A stretch of DNA of 64,000 nucleotides from Paraburkholderia sejongensis (GCF_020880815.1 NZ_JAJITD010000025.1:1-64000); one strand, 5' to 3'. Numbered from the stretch's first letter, positions 50,152-58,583 are shown. The notes: a model not told the origin generated them from the letters alone. A program made the numbers and translations.

Positions 50152-50774
50152 GCGCGGGCTGCCACGCTCGAAGGCGCCCTCGCGGCGACTTCAAAATGAC
50201 CGCTTGCACCGCGCAGCGCTCTGCTGCCCCCGCCGTTTGCGGTATTGACCGCATTGCGCGCATCGACAATCCCGCTTGCCTCCGCCGCCTCGCCCGCATG
50301 CTCCGAAGTGACCCCGTTCGCCGTACGCCGTGCATATTCCGGTTGCGCGATAAACGCACTCACCTGCCGTACCGTTTGCCAAAAAGTCTTGTCGAACAGA
50401 CGCGCCAGTTCGTCCGCGCCGGCGGCCTCGCCCGCGAGAGGATCGGCAATCGACCAGTGGAGAAACAGCGGCTGGCCGGGAAATGCCGGCGCATGCAGTG
50501 CATCGACGGCTTCGTCGAGCGCGATCACGACATCCATGCGCGGCGCCCATTCGCCGGTAAATTCGAGCCAGCTTTTCGGGCTCAACGGCGCGCGCCCGGC
50601 GATGCCGGGCTGCAATTGCGCCAGCGCCTGAGGATGGATTCCCGCGGCCGGTTCGGGGCCCGCGCTAAAGGCGTCGAACCGGTGTGCCGCCAGTTCGTGC
50701 AGCAACGCTTCGGCAATGATGCTGCGGATTGAATTGTCGCGGCAAAGAAACAGCACCTTATATTTATTGGTCAC
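50148..50774 (-). CDS. Low-molecular-weight phosphatase / arsenate reductase-like protein
   Basis: 208 residues. N-terminal YKVLFLCRDNSIRSIIAEALLHELA contains the C-x5-R phosphate loop (Cys11 to Arg17), and the acid-base Asp is in HWSIADPLAG. N-S-I-R resembles the N-S-A-R of thioredoxin-linked arsenate reductases. About 60 residues of low-complexity alanine/glycine-rich tail follow the ~145-residue core. No arsR, arsB or other ars genes are nearby, so a protein tyrosine phosphatase or orphan role is equally possible. It overlaps the H-NS-like gene end by 4 bases tail to tail. Confidence 0.78.
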   Translation of the reverse strand: MTNKYKVLFLCRDNSIRSIIAEALLHELAAHRFDAFSAGPEPAAGIHPQALAQLQPGIAGRAPLSPKSWLEFTGEWAPRMDVVIALDEAVDALHAPAFPGQPLFLHWSIADPLAGEAAGADELARLFDKTFWQTVRQVSAFIAQPEYARRTANGVTSEHAGEAAEASGIVDARNAVNTANGGGSRALRGASGHFEVAARAPSSVAARA

Positions 50775-50899
50775 ACTTTCCCCGTACCGATGTTTTTATC
50801 TGGTCTCCGGCCGGCATTATGCCGATCCAGTCTTGCGCCCCCGTGACACTACGGCGTCTTTATTATTTGCGCCACGGGATTCGCACCAGGCATCTCGAG

Positions 50900-51199
50900 T
50901 CACGGGCACAAGGCACAACGCACTGCGAACGATGCGCAGTGTACCAGTGTCCGGGCGGCTCTTTCATGCCGGCTCAATATTCGTCGGATCAAAGGACCTG
51001 GTCGTCCTTGCGGCCCCCCCCCGACCTGCTTGACCGCGTCGCCGTCCACTGCGGCCGGAGTCTGCGCGTTTGGCGTCGCATCGGGCGAGGTCGCCGCGGG
51101 CGGTGTGTCGAGCGCTTTCGCGCCATCGGCAATTGCCGGTGTCGCGACGTAAGGAATAAACGCCGCGATCGCGACCACGAGGATGTAGGTGAGAAACAT
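50900..51199 (-). CDS. Possible small membrane or exported protein
   Basis: 99 residues beginning MFLTYILVVAIAAFIPYVATPAIADGAKALDTPPAAT, i.e. one hydrophobic segment and a proline/alanine-rich region. The ribosome site is poor and the C-terminal half is atypical, so the assignment is weak. No family recognised. Confidence 0.35.
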   Translation of the reverse strand: MFLTYILVVAIAAFIPYVATPAIADGAKALDTPPAATSPDATPNAQTPAAVDGDAVKQVGGGPQGRPGPLIRRILSRHERAARTLVHCASFAVRCALCP

Positions 51200-51340
51200 G
51201 GCGGACGCTCGATTGCGAACCCGTAATCGATTGTAGAAGCGCCATGTCGAGCGCCAAAGACGGGACTGCCGATCAATTCGGTCGACGTCTATCGTCTGGC
51301 GGACAGGGGGATATTCGTCACACGCTGGCAACGGGCGACA

Positions 51341-52093
51341 TCAGAATTTCAGACCGTTCAGGAATTGCAGCCAGAGGTGGCTCAGCGCGCTGGCCGGGTG
51401 CATATCGCTGGCGGTTTCCTCGCGTTTGGGCGGCTGCGCGCGTCCGGCATGCGGCGTGTCGGGGTGGCCGTGGCGAGCGGAGGTCGCCTTATCGGTCCCG
51501 TTGGCGGCCGACGCGGCGCCGGCCTCCCCAACGGCTTCGGCTGGCTCTGACTCGGGCCTCTGAGCGGCAGCCTGGTGCGCTTTCGCGCTTCGCGCCGCGT
51601 TGCGCGCGTGCCGCTTCTGTTGCGCCCGCTCGGCTTCCTCGCGCCGCGCCGCCTGCAACGCCGCGACGCTGTCCGCAATCTGCGCCGCACGTTGCGGTTC
51701 GCATTGGCGCCCGAGTAGCACGCCGAACAGCACGTCGCGATTATGACCTTCGTCGGCAAAGCGGATGGCGATCGACACCATCTCCGCATACGCCGCTTCG
51801 TCCGCCGCGCGCGCCGCCGCATCGCGTTCGGCCTGCTCGCGGCGCCGGCCCGACAATTCGGCTTCGAACGCGCTCATCTGTTCCGCGTAGACGGTGTCGT
51901 AGACCTTGCGCTGGTCCGCGTCGGAGAGGATCGCGTACGCGTCCTTGATTTCCTGAAATGCGGCACGCGCGGTTTCTTCGGCGCCATGATTGCGGTCCGG
52001 ATGCCACTTCATCGCGGCCTTGCGGTAAGCGCGTTTGATTTCTTCGTCGGTGGCGTGCGCGGGCACGCCGAGCGTGTCATACAGGGTTGCCAT
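51341..52093 (-). CDS. J-domain (DnaJ-like) co-chaperone
   Basis: 250 residues. The N-terminal J domain (TLYDTLGVPAHATDEEIKRAYRKAAMKWHPDRNHGAEETARAAFQEIKDAYAILSDADQRKVYD, residues 2-66) has the HPD motif that stimulates DnaK ATPase. The G/F, zinc and substrate domains of DnaJ are missing. The rest is charged helix (RRREQAERDAAARAADEAAYAEM) and alanine-rich sequence, likely client- or partner-specific. ATG chosen at MATLYDTLG; the longer frame upstream crosses non-coding sequence. Confidence 0.85.
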   Translation of the reverse strand: MATLYDTLGVPAHATDEEIKRAYRKAAMKWHPDRNHGAEETARAAFQEIKDAYAILSDADQRKVYDTVYAEQMSAFEAELSGRRREQAERDAAARAADEAAYAEMVSIAIRFADEGHNRDVLFGVLLGRQCEPQRAAQIADSVAALQAARREEAERAQQKRHARNAARSAKAHQAAAQRPESEPAEAVGEAGAASAANGTDKATSARHGHPDTPHAGRAQPPKREETASDMHPASALSHLWLQFLNGLKF

Positions 52094-52225
52094 GCTGAAC
52101 TCGATATCGCGGGGAATCCACGCGGCATCGTAGCATGCGAGAAACGCCGCCATCGTGACGCAAGCGCTGGAACCACCACGCGCACGACAGTGCGCAGCGC
52201 CGTCACGTCGACTGAAAAATGGCCG

Positions 52226-52258
52226 AAAAAAAGGCCTCGCCACTTGCGCGGCGAGGCC
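52226..52258 (-). terminator. Orphan intrinsic terminator
   Basis: Minus-strand reading: GGCCTCGCC, 8-base loop, GGCGAGGCC, then seven T. A perfect 9-bp GC-rich stem followed by the U-run is the strongest intrinsic terminator in the window. No minus-strand protein gene ends here: the nearest gene on that strand, for the J-domain protein, begins further left. Confidence 0.8.
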
Positions 52259-52293
52259 GAGTCCCATGTCAAAGGAGATGTCATGGAGGAGAC
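52226..52293 (-). ncRNA. Candidate ~68-nt small RNA with anti-Shine-Dalgarno loop
   Basis: Defined by a promoter-like pair and the terminator. The 5' part reads GUCUCCUCC, complementary to ribosome sites. Then CCAUG/CAUGG arms (plus positions 52282-52286 and 52264-52268) enclose a 13-base loop containing UCUCCUUU, again anti-Shine-Dalgarno. The terminator hairpin and U-tail would suit Hfq. The layout resembles trans-acting sRNAs that block translation through C/U-rich loops. Expression is not shown. Confidence 0.5.
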
Positions 52294-52299
52294 GGATTC

Positions 52300-52328
52300 A
52301 TCATACCGTCGGCACCGCGGGTGCCCAA
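52300..52328 (-). promoter_or_regulatory. Candidate promoter of the small RNA
   Basis: Minus strand: TTGGGC, 17-base spacer, TATGAT (five of six -10 matches). Start predicted near 52293, 67 bases before the end of the T-run. Confidence 0.45.
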
Positions 52329-52467
52329 CCAACAGTTCGCCATATGCTTATCGCGCGGTCGTTCACGTGTATTGCAGCGGCCGCGCGGTTATATCGTTAG
52401 AACAAAAAGTCGCTTAGCGGCGCGGCGGGCGCTCATTAAGATGACACTTCAAAGTCCGGTTCGCCCG

Positions 52468-52514
52468 CTGCGATCCGTGCGCGTCGTGCTACGGCCCGCG
52501 CGCACGGATCGCAG
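52468..52514. repeat. 16-bp perfect inverted repeat ahead of the FMN reductase gene
   Basis: CTGCGATCCGTGCGCG (52468-52483) and CGCGCACGGATCGCAG (52499-52514) pair perfectly across a 15-base spacer, ending 41 bases before the TTG start. As RNA this is a very stable leader hairpin; as DNA it could bind a dimeric regulator. No T-run follows. Confidence 0.85.
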
Positions 52515-52555
52515 GGAAAGCCGTATAAAAGCCGCAAAACCGAAGGAGCATTTCG

Positions 52556-53230
52556 TTGAGCAGACCCGATCATTCCCGCCGCCCTCTCGTGGTCGGCATT
52601 GGCGGCACGACGCGCGCGGCCTCGTCGACCGAACGCGCGCTCGCGTTCGCATTGCGCGGCGCCGAAGCGGCCGGCGCACAGACCCATCTGTTTGGCGGCG
52701 CTTTTCTGCATAGCCTGCCGCACTACGCGCCGGAACAACCGGCGCGCACCGACGAACAGCTCGAGTTGATCGACGCCGTACGTCGCGCTGACGCGGTGAT
52801 CATCGCGACCCCCGGTTATCACGGCGGCGTGTCGGGCCTCGTGAAAAACGCGCTCGATACGCTGGAAGAGTTGCGCGCCGACGAACGGCCGTATCTCGAC
52901 GGCCGCGCGGTCGGCTGCATCGTCACCGCTTATGGCTGGCAGGCGGCGGGCTCCGTGCTGACCTCGCTGCGTTCGATCGCGCATGCGCTGCGCGGCTGGC
53001 CGACGCCGTTCGGCGCCGGCATCAACACGCTGGAAACGCGCTTCGACAGCGCCGACCGTTGCTCCGATCCGAAGGTGGTCGAACAACTGGCGATAGTCGG
53101 TCAGCAAGCGGCGCAATTCGCGCTCGCGTTCAACGCGCGGCATACGCCCGCACTGACGCCGCCCGCAAGCCAGCCATCGACCCGCGGCGCCGCCGACAGT
53201 CACGCCCCCCGCCTTCTGCACGCGGTCTGA
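52556..53230 (+). CDS. NAD(P)H-dependent FMN reductase family protein
   Basis: 224 residues of the flavodoxin-like FMN_red family: VVGIGGTTRAASSTERALAFALRGAEAAGA is the phosphate loop, TPGYHGGVSGLVKNALDTLEEL the flavin-binding region (P-x-Y-[NH]-G-x-x-S-G-x-x-K). Such enzymes reduce FMN, azo compounds, quinones or chromate. TTG start with AAGGAG 7-8 bases ahead. The gene is bracketed by large inverted repeats on both sides, and the last ~25 residues are low-complexity. Confidence 0.82.
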   Translation: MSRPDHSRRPLVVGIGGTTRAASSTERALAFALRGAEAAGAQTHLFGGAFLHSLPHYAPEQPARTDEQLELIDAVRRADAVIIATPGYHGGVSGLVKNALDTLEELRADERPYLDGRAVGCIVTAYGWQAAGSVLTSLRSIAHALRGWPTPFGAGINTLETRFDSADRCSDPKVVEQLAIVGQQAAQFALAFNARHTPALTPPASQPSTRGAADSHAPRLLHAV

Positions 53231-53274
53231 ACCGCTGCACGCCCCCGCGTGACGCGGTTCAGACCGCGTCACGC
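53221..53274 (+). terminator. Overlapping alternative hairpins at the end of the FMN reductase gene
   Basis: Hairpin A: GCGTGACGCGGT (53247-53258) with ACCGCGTCACGC (53263-53274), 12 bp, 4-base loop. Hairpin B: CGCGGTCTGAACCGC (53221-53235, containing the stop codon) with GCGGTTCAGACCGCG (53254-53268), 15 bp. They share bases, so only one can form. There is no T-run, so the role as terminator is unsure. Confidence 0.5.
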
Positions 53275-53562
53275 CGCATCAAAAACACGGCACGCTCCGC
53301 GCACCGTGCGCCACATAACAGACACCGCGCGCCCAACGCTTTAGTGTGATCGAACACAGCGATTTTGAGCCAATCCTGGCGGCTGATTATCACTCCCGCC
53401 TCGCGCTGATTTGCTTACGACGAAAGATTGGTTCACCCGCTGCACAGCGCGCCCTACGCTACACCCTGCCTGCCGTTTCACGAACCCTCGGCATCGACAG
53501 AGCGGCGCGACTCGCGCTGGTTTTCCGCACGACGCATGCGAGCACACTGACAAGTCAAGACC
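53231..53562. other. Intergenic region downstream of the FMN reductase
   Basis: The first 45 bases are the alternative hairpins. The remainder (about 280 bases) shows no clear coding frame, promoter or repeat. Confidence 0.5.
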
Positions 53563-53778
53563 ATGAACTCACATATCCGCTACAAGGGCTACGAAGTCGA
53601 AGCGGCCACGCAACCGCTTCCCAATGGTCTATTCGCCGCGAATCTGACGATCGAACGGCGCAATGCCGACACCCGTAAAGCGTATTCATTCGACGCGCTC
53701 GATTACTTCTTCGACGAAGAGCATGCGCTCGCGTACGCGTCCGATTGGGGACGCATGTGGATCGACAATCATCCATAA
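53563..53778 (+). CDS. Small protein with YKGYEV motif, unknown function
   Basis: 71 residues (MNSHIRYKGYEVEAATQPLP, then LTIERRNADTRKAYSFDALDYFFDEEHALAYASDWGRMWIDNH). It shares the start and strand-strand-helix plan with the 93-residue protein at 30990, and probably the same family. The C-terminal part is acidic and aromatic. No membrane segment. Function unknown. Confidence 0.7.
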   Translation: MNSHIRYKGYEVEAATQPLPNGLFAANLTIERRNADTRKAYSFDALDYFFDEEHALAYASDWGRMWIDNHP

Positions 53779-53926
53779 GCGCGTCGGTATCGATTACGAG
53801 GCGCGCGAGGCGCGCCGGTAAATTCGCCTCGCACGCTTCACGTCGTCGCTGTGGTGCGTGACCGGCGGTCGGTATTCAGACGGTTGTGCCAGAATAGTCG
53901 GACCCTTGCGTTCGCATTCTGCAATC

Positions 53927-55381
53927 ATGACCTGGACCGTCGACGCACAACTCGCGCTGACCGCAACCGAGGCGGTCGAGGCGCTGCAGTCCGGCCGCCT
54001 CAAAGCCGCCGACTACGTCGCCACGCTGCTCGCGCGCGCCGCCGCGCTCACCCATCTGAACGCGTTCACCACGCTCGATCTGAGCGGCGCGCTCGCCGCC
54101 GCCCGCCGCATCGACGCGTTGCCTGCGGCCGCCAGAGCGCGCCTGCCGCTCGCCGGTCTGCCGATCGTCGTCAAGGACAACATCAACACCGCGGGTCTGC
54201 CGACCTCGGCGGGCACACCGGCACTGGAGAACTTCGTGGCGGCACAGAATGCGCCGTCGCTGCAACGGCTCGTCGACGCGGGCGCGATCGTGCTCGGCAA
54301 GGCCAACATGCACGAACTCGCGTTCGGCATCACAAGCACGAACCTCGCCGCGCATGCGGGACCGGTACGCAATCCTTACGATCCGTCGCTGATGCCGGGC
54401 GGCTCGTCGGGCGGCACAGCCGTCGCGATCGCCGCGCGAATCGCACCGGCAGGACTCGGCACCGACACCGGCGGCTCGACGCGGATTCCAGCCGCGCTGA
54501 CCGGCACCGCGGGGCTGCGTCCGTCGGTCGGCAATGGCGGCGCCGAGCGCCGCTATCACGATCACGACGCAGTCGTGCCGATCAGCCATACGCGCGACAC
54601 CGTCGGCCCGATGGCGCGCAGCGTCGCCGATCTGGCGCTGCTCGACGGCGTGATCAGCGGCGATGCCAAACTGCCCACGGTCGCGCTCGACACCCTGCGC
54701 ATCGGTTTGCCGGCGCCGCTGTGGGCCGGGCTCGAACACCAGGTCGACGACGTCGCGCACGCCGCGTTACGCAAACTCGAAGCGGCGGGCGTGACGTTCG
54801 TGCCGGTGGCGATGGACGAACTCGAACATCTGAACGCGATGGTCGGCGGCCCGATCGCGGTTCACGAAGCGCTCGACGATGTGCGCGCGTGGCTCGTCGC
54901 GAATCGCGCGCCGGTGCAAACGGTCGCCGAACTGGCCGCGCGGATCGCGAGCCCCGACGTGCGCGCGATTTACGACGAAGTGCTCGCCGACGTGCTCGGC
55001 CCGCACTACACTGCGGCGCTCACTTACTGGCGCCCGCGCCTGCAAAGCTATCTTGCGACGACCTTCGCCGATGCCGGTCTCGACGCGCTGCTGTTTCCGA
55101 CCACCCGCCTCGTCGCCGTACCGATCGACGATCTGAACGGTTCGTCGACGGTCAGGATCGACGGCGGGCCGACGCTCGATACGATGGAAGCGTTCCTGCG
55201 CAACACGGATCCCGCCAGCACCGCGGGCCTTCCCGGATTGTCGCTGCCGGCCGGCATCAGCGCGAGCGGCCTGCCGGTCGGGCTCGAGCTGGACGGACCG
55301 CTCGGCTCGGACCGGCGGCTGCTGGCGCTCGGCATCGCGTTCGAACAGGTGCTCGGCGCATTGCCGGCGCCGGTACTATGA
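53927..55381 (+). CDS. Amidase, indoleacetamide hydrolase-like
   Basis: 484 residues of the amidase signature family. Ser-cisSer-Lys triad: Lys83 in VVKDNINTAG, Ser160 in GGSSGG and nucleophile Ser184 in GTDTGGSTRIPAALTGTAGLRPS. The overall sequence and the YHDHDAVVPISHTRDTVGPMARSVADLALLDGVI segment resemble IaaH-type enzymes (indoleacetamide to IAA), but mandelamide hydrolases and related amidases look similar. No iaaM is present, so the substrate is uncertain. ATG assigned at MTWTVDAQLAL. Confidence 0.83.
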   Translation: MTWTVDAQLALTATEAVEALQSGRLKAADYVATLLARAAALTHLNAFTTLDLSGALAAARRIDALPAAARARLPLAGLPIVVKDNINTAGLPTSAGTPALENFVAAQNAPSLQRLVDAGAIVLGKANMHELAFGITSTNLAAHAGPVRNPYDPSLMPGGSSGGTAVAIAARIAPAGLGTDTGGSTRIPAALTGTAGLRPSVGNGGAERRYHDHDAVVPISHTRDTVGPMARSVADLALLDGVISGDAKLPTVALDTLRIGLPAPLWAGLEHQVDDVAHAALRKLEAAGVTFVPVAMDELEHLNAMVGGPIAVHEALDDVRAWLVANRAPVQTVAELAARIASPDVRAIYDEVLADVLGPHYTAALTYWRPRLQSYLATTFADAGLDALLFPTTRLVAVPIDDLNGSSTVRIDGGPTLDTMEAFLRNTDPASTAGLPGLSLPAGISASGLPVGLELDGPLGSDRRLLALGIAFEQVLGALPAPVL

Positions 55382-55423
55382 CGCCACCCTTGCTACGTTT
55401 GCTCAACCTCCCCCCAAGTGACG

Positions 55424-56212
55424 ATGACGAGAACCGCCACCGCCCACTCCCGCCGCACACTGCCTGACCGTCTCGCCCATTTCGCCGCCGTGCTCGCGCT
55501 CGCGCTGAGCGCGACCTCGTGCGCGCGTCTGGCGACCGTCGATTCGAACGCACTGTGGAAAATCGTCGATATCCGTTGCGTGCCGTCGCAGCAGGCGACC
55601 GGCACCCCGGGCCAGTGCGAGATCGTCGACCTCGATAAACGCTACGTGATCCTGAAGGATATTCTCGGCCGCTCGCAATATCTGCTGATGCCGACCGATC
55701 GCATCACCGGCATCGAAAGTCCGCTGATCGTGGCCCCCGGCGCGAAGGACTACTGGCTCGACGCGTGGAACTCGCGCCATTACGTGCAGCGCGCGGTGAA
55801 GCGCGAATTGCCCGACAATCAGCTCGGCCTTGAAATCAATTCGCAGTACCGACGCTCGCAGAATCAGCTGCATCTGCATATCGATTGCATGCGCGGCGAT
55901 ATCAGCACGGCGCTCGCCGGGCACGCGCAGGATGCGCTGGGCGTTTGGCGCTGGACCACGCTCGACGGCCGGCGCTACCGCGTGATGCGCGTGAGTTCGA
56001 TCAGCGGCGCCGACGACCCGTTCCGAATCGTCGCGCGCGACAATCCCGACCCCGCGACGATGGCCACGCAAACGATTCTCGTGACCGGCGCCGGACCGTC
56101 CGCCGAACGCGACGGCTGGCTGATCGTCAACAGCGGCATCGATGTCGACGGCGGCACCGGCACCGCCGAAGGCCTGCTCGATCACGAGTGCCGGATCGCG
56201 GACCAGCATTGA
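55424..56212 (+). CDS. cdh: CDP-diacylglycerol pyrophosphatase
   Basis: 262 residues. After an N-terminal hydrophobic export/lipoprotein-like segment (HFAAVLALALSATSCARL) comes the HIT-related Cdh domain: DSNALWKIVDIRCVP, DLDKRYVILKDILGRSQYLLMPTDRITGIESP, the H-x-H-x-D-C motif in QLHLHIDCM, and later WTTLDGRRYRVMR. It hydrolyses CDP-diacylglycerol to phosphatidate and CMP at the membrane. An in-frame GTG lies 6 bases upstream as an alternative start. Confidence 0.87.
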   Translation: MTRTATAHSRRTLPDRLAHFAAVLALALSATSCARLATVDSNALWKIVDIRCVPSQQATGTPGQCEIVDLDKRYVILKDILGRSQYLLMPTDRITGIESPLIVAPGAKDYWLDAWNSRHYVQRAVKRELPDNQLGLEINSQYRRSQNQLHLHIDCMRGDISTALAGHAQDALGVWRWTTLDGRRYRVMRVSSISGADDPFRIVARDNPDPATMATQTILVTGAGPSAERDGWLIVNSGIDVDGGTGTAEGLLDHECRIADQH

Positions 56213-56365
56213 GCTTGCGTTGCATTCAGTGCGTGTTGCGTTGAGCGTGCATCGCGCGGCAGCCGCTATCCACGATTGCACAGATACATTGCTCGATAAA
56301 ATGGTTCCTGCACGCGGCGGGCGCCCGTACGATCGGTCTGACTCTGCATTCAGACCGGTTTTACG

Positions 56366-57382
56366 ATGGCGATCTATCTCGACGACACCCAGCGCAGCGA
56401 CCTCGCCGATCTTGCGAGAAGCTGGACCTGGCGCACTCAATGGCCAACCTGGGCGCTGATCGTCACGATCTACGCTAGCTGGTTCGGTGTCGCGACACAC
56501 GCTCGCGCACTCGGTTTGCCGGCTACGACCTTGCTGCTCGCCGTGCTCGGCGCCTGGTACATGTCGTTGCAGCACGAGCTGCTGCACGGACATCCGACCC
56601 GCTCGCCATTCATCAACGGTCTGCTCGGCTTCGCGCCACTGGCCGTGTGGTTTCCTTATCGCATCTATCGCGAATCGCACCTTCAGCATCACGACGATGC
56701 GCAGCTGACGCGCCCCGGCCACGATCCCGAAAGCTATTTCGTCAGCTCCGCAGATTGGCTGCGCGCCGGCGCCGCGATGCGTGCGTTGCTGTTGTTTCGC
56801 ACTACTTTGTTCGGTCGCTTGCTGGTTGGGCCCGCGTTTTCGCTTGCCGCGACCGGCGCGCAAGCGCTCGGCAAAATCAGGGACGGCGATTGGCGCGACG
56901 TGCCGGCGTGGCTCGCCCATCTCGCCGCCCTGGCCGCGCTGACCGGATGGTTGCAGCAGCGCTGCGCAATACCCGTGTGGGTGTTCATCGTCGGGGCCGG
57001 GTATGGTTCATTGGCGCTCGCGTCGGTGCGCTCGTTTTACGAACATCGCGACGCCCAGGTGGCCGCGCATCGCACGGTAATCAACGAAGCGGCATGGGGA
57101 TGGCGACTGCTGTTCCTGAACAACAACTACCACCTCGTTCATCACGACCTGCCGCAGGTGCCGTGGTTTGCGCTGGGGGCGGTCTATCGGAACTCGCGCG
57201 AGCAGTACATCGAACGCTCGGGCGGCTTTCTGGTCGGCGGTTACAGCGAATGGGTCAGGCGTTATGCATTTGCGTCGGTGAGCCATCCGGTGACTGGCGC
57301 TGCGCTCGGCACACGCCATGAAAATCCAGTTGTTTCCGGCGGTTTTGCGGGTAAATTGCGGCGGGCAAATCTGGAAATTTGA
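56366..57382 (+). CDS. Membrane fatty acid desaturase
   Basis: 338 residues, four or more membrane helices and the three histidine boxes of membrane di-iron desaturases: H-E-L-L-H-G-H (70-76), H-L-Q-H-H (105-109) and a late H-L-V-H-H-D. The family includes acyl-lipid desaturases, beta-carotene hydroxylases and alkane hydroxylases; the exact substrate is open. No ferredoxin or regulator adjoins it. Conventional length. Confidence 0.83.
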   Translation: MAIYLDDTQRSDLADLARSWTWRTQWPTWALIVTIYASWFGVATHARALGLPATTLLLAVLGAWYMSLQHELLHGHPTRSPFINGLLGFAPLAVWFPYRIYRESHLQHHDDAQLTRPGHDPESYFVSSADWLRAGAAMRALLLFRTTLFGRLLVGPAFSLAATGAQALGKIRDGDWRDVPAWLAHLAALAALTGWLQQRCAIPVWVFIVGAGYGSLALASVRSFYEHRDAQVAAHRTVINEAAWGWRLLFLNNNYHLVHHDLPQVPWFALGAVYRNSREQYIERSGGFLVGGYSEWVRRYAFASVSHPVTGAALGTRHENPVVSGGFAGKLRRANLEI

Positions 57383-57563
57383 CCATCGGTTGGATCGCAA
57401 GGGTTGCAGTTAGACCCTCGGCCGATTTCCCGACCTTTCGCTAGCCGACGCTCGCCAACTTCCCAACGCCGCAGCCAAACTGCTGGCCTATGGCCTCCAC
57501 CCGGAGGCGAGCGTGCTTCGAACCAACGGCACGGCCAGCAAACGCTCGAGCCGCACCGCGCGC

Positions 57564-58583
57564 TCACTTCTTCCCGTCGATCACGGCGACCACCTCGTCG
57601 CGCGTGTACTCCTTGTTCGCCAGCGCACCGGCCGGCGTCCTGGCGAGCACCGCATCGAGTTCTTCCGGCTTCACTTCGAGCACCGGCATCCGGATATCGT
57701 GCGGCACCTTCTTGCCGGCCAGAATCTGCTGCGTCACCCAGAACGCGAACGTCGACGCGCCGGGCGGAATCGTCACCGACATGGTCTGGTAGCCGCTCTT
57801 CTTCTGATCGGCCCACCATGCGAGTTCTTCCTGACGGTTGCCGAGGATGATGATCGGCGTCGGCCGTCCCGCCGTCTTGATCGCCTGCGCGGCGCCGAAG
57901 CCGTCACCGCCCTGGGTCACGACGCCGTCGATCTGCGGCAAGGTCGGCAGAATGCCCGCGACCTGCTTTTGCGCGACCGTCTGCGTCCAGTCGCCGTGCA
58001 CCGAGCCGACGATCTTCAGCCCGGGATACTTCTTCAACTGCTCGACGACGCCCTGGTGAATCTCGTCGTCCACCGACACACCCGCGAGTCCGCGGATCTC
58101 CAGCAGATTGCCCTTGCCGTTCAAACGCTTCGCAAGGTAATCGACCTGCATGCGGCCCATGCCCTGGAAGTCGACCGCGATCCGGTATGCGCACGGCTCG
58201 GTCGCGATTCCGTCGAACGACACGACCGTCACGCCCGCGCCGCAAGCCTGCTTGATCACGCCATTGAGCGCGGTCGGCGACACGGCGTCGACGACGATCG
58301 CCTTGTAGCCCTGCAAAACCAGGTTCTGGATCTGCTGGACCTGCTCGGTCGCCTGGCTTTCGGCAGTCGTGAAGCTCGGCGCGGCCGCGACGACCTTCTG
58401 CTTCACCGCGGGGTCCGCGACGCTGGCCCAGCTCTTGAGCATCTGCTGGCGCCAGCTGTTGCCCGCGTAGTTGTTCGACAGCGCGAGCTTTTGCGACGAG
58501 GTGTCGCCGGTCGCGACCTGCGCCGACGCACCCGCCGATGCCGCGGCGATGCACAGCGCCACGGCCAATCTTGTCATCGTCAT
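57564..58583 (-). CDS. Sugar ABC substrate-binding protein (copy 1)
   Basis: 339 residues with a signal peptide (MTMTRLAVALCIAAASAGASA) and the CUT2 periplasmic binding fold (IVVDAVSPTALNGVIKQACGAGVTVVSFDG; ATEPCAYRIAVDFQG). By eye about 60 percent identical to the binding protein at the right edge. Last gene of the minus-strand operon ATPase-permease-permease-lactonase-receptor, 34 bases after the lactonase. The ligand is unknown; both receptors share an E-P-C-A-Y-R motif whose cysteine may matter. Confidence 0.87.
   Translation of the reverse strand: MTMTRLAVALCIAAASAGASAQVATGDTSSQKLALSNNYAGNSWRQQMLKSWASVADPAVKQKVVAAAPSFTTAESQATEQVQQIQNLVLQGYKAIVVDAVSPTALNGVIKQACGAGVTVVSFDGIATEPCAYRIAVDFQGMGRMQVDYLAKRLNGKGNLLEIRGLAGVSVDDEIHQGVVEQLKKYPGLKIVGSVHGDWTQTVAQKQVAGILPTLPQIDGVVTQGGDGFGAAQAIKTAGRPTPIIILGNRQEELAWWADQKKSGYQTMSVTIPPGASTFAFWVTQQILAGKKVPHDIRMPVLEVKPEELDAVLARTPAGALANKEYTRDEVVAVIDGKK

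Larger units (their letters stand above)
52094..52555. other. Region between the J-domain and FMN reductase genes, with RNA signals
   Basis: Holds an intrinsic terminator pointing leftward (52226-52258), a promoter candidate (52300-52328) and a 16-bp inverted repeat (52468-52514). A 44-codon frame at 52283-52417 with a perfect AAAGGAG site overlaps the promoter on the opposite strand; I consider it less likely to be real than the RNA. Confidence 0.6.

Noticed and set aside
52283..52417. 44-codon plus-strand frame with AAAGGAG ribosome site
   Set aside because: The translated sequence looks non-protein-like and the ribosome-site sequence is the complement of the proposed RNA's anti-Shine-Dalgarno motif; kept only as an alternative.
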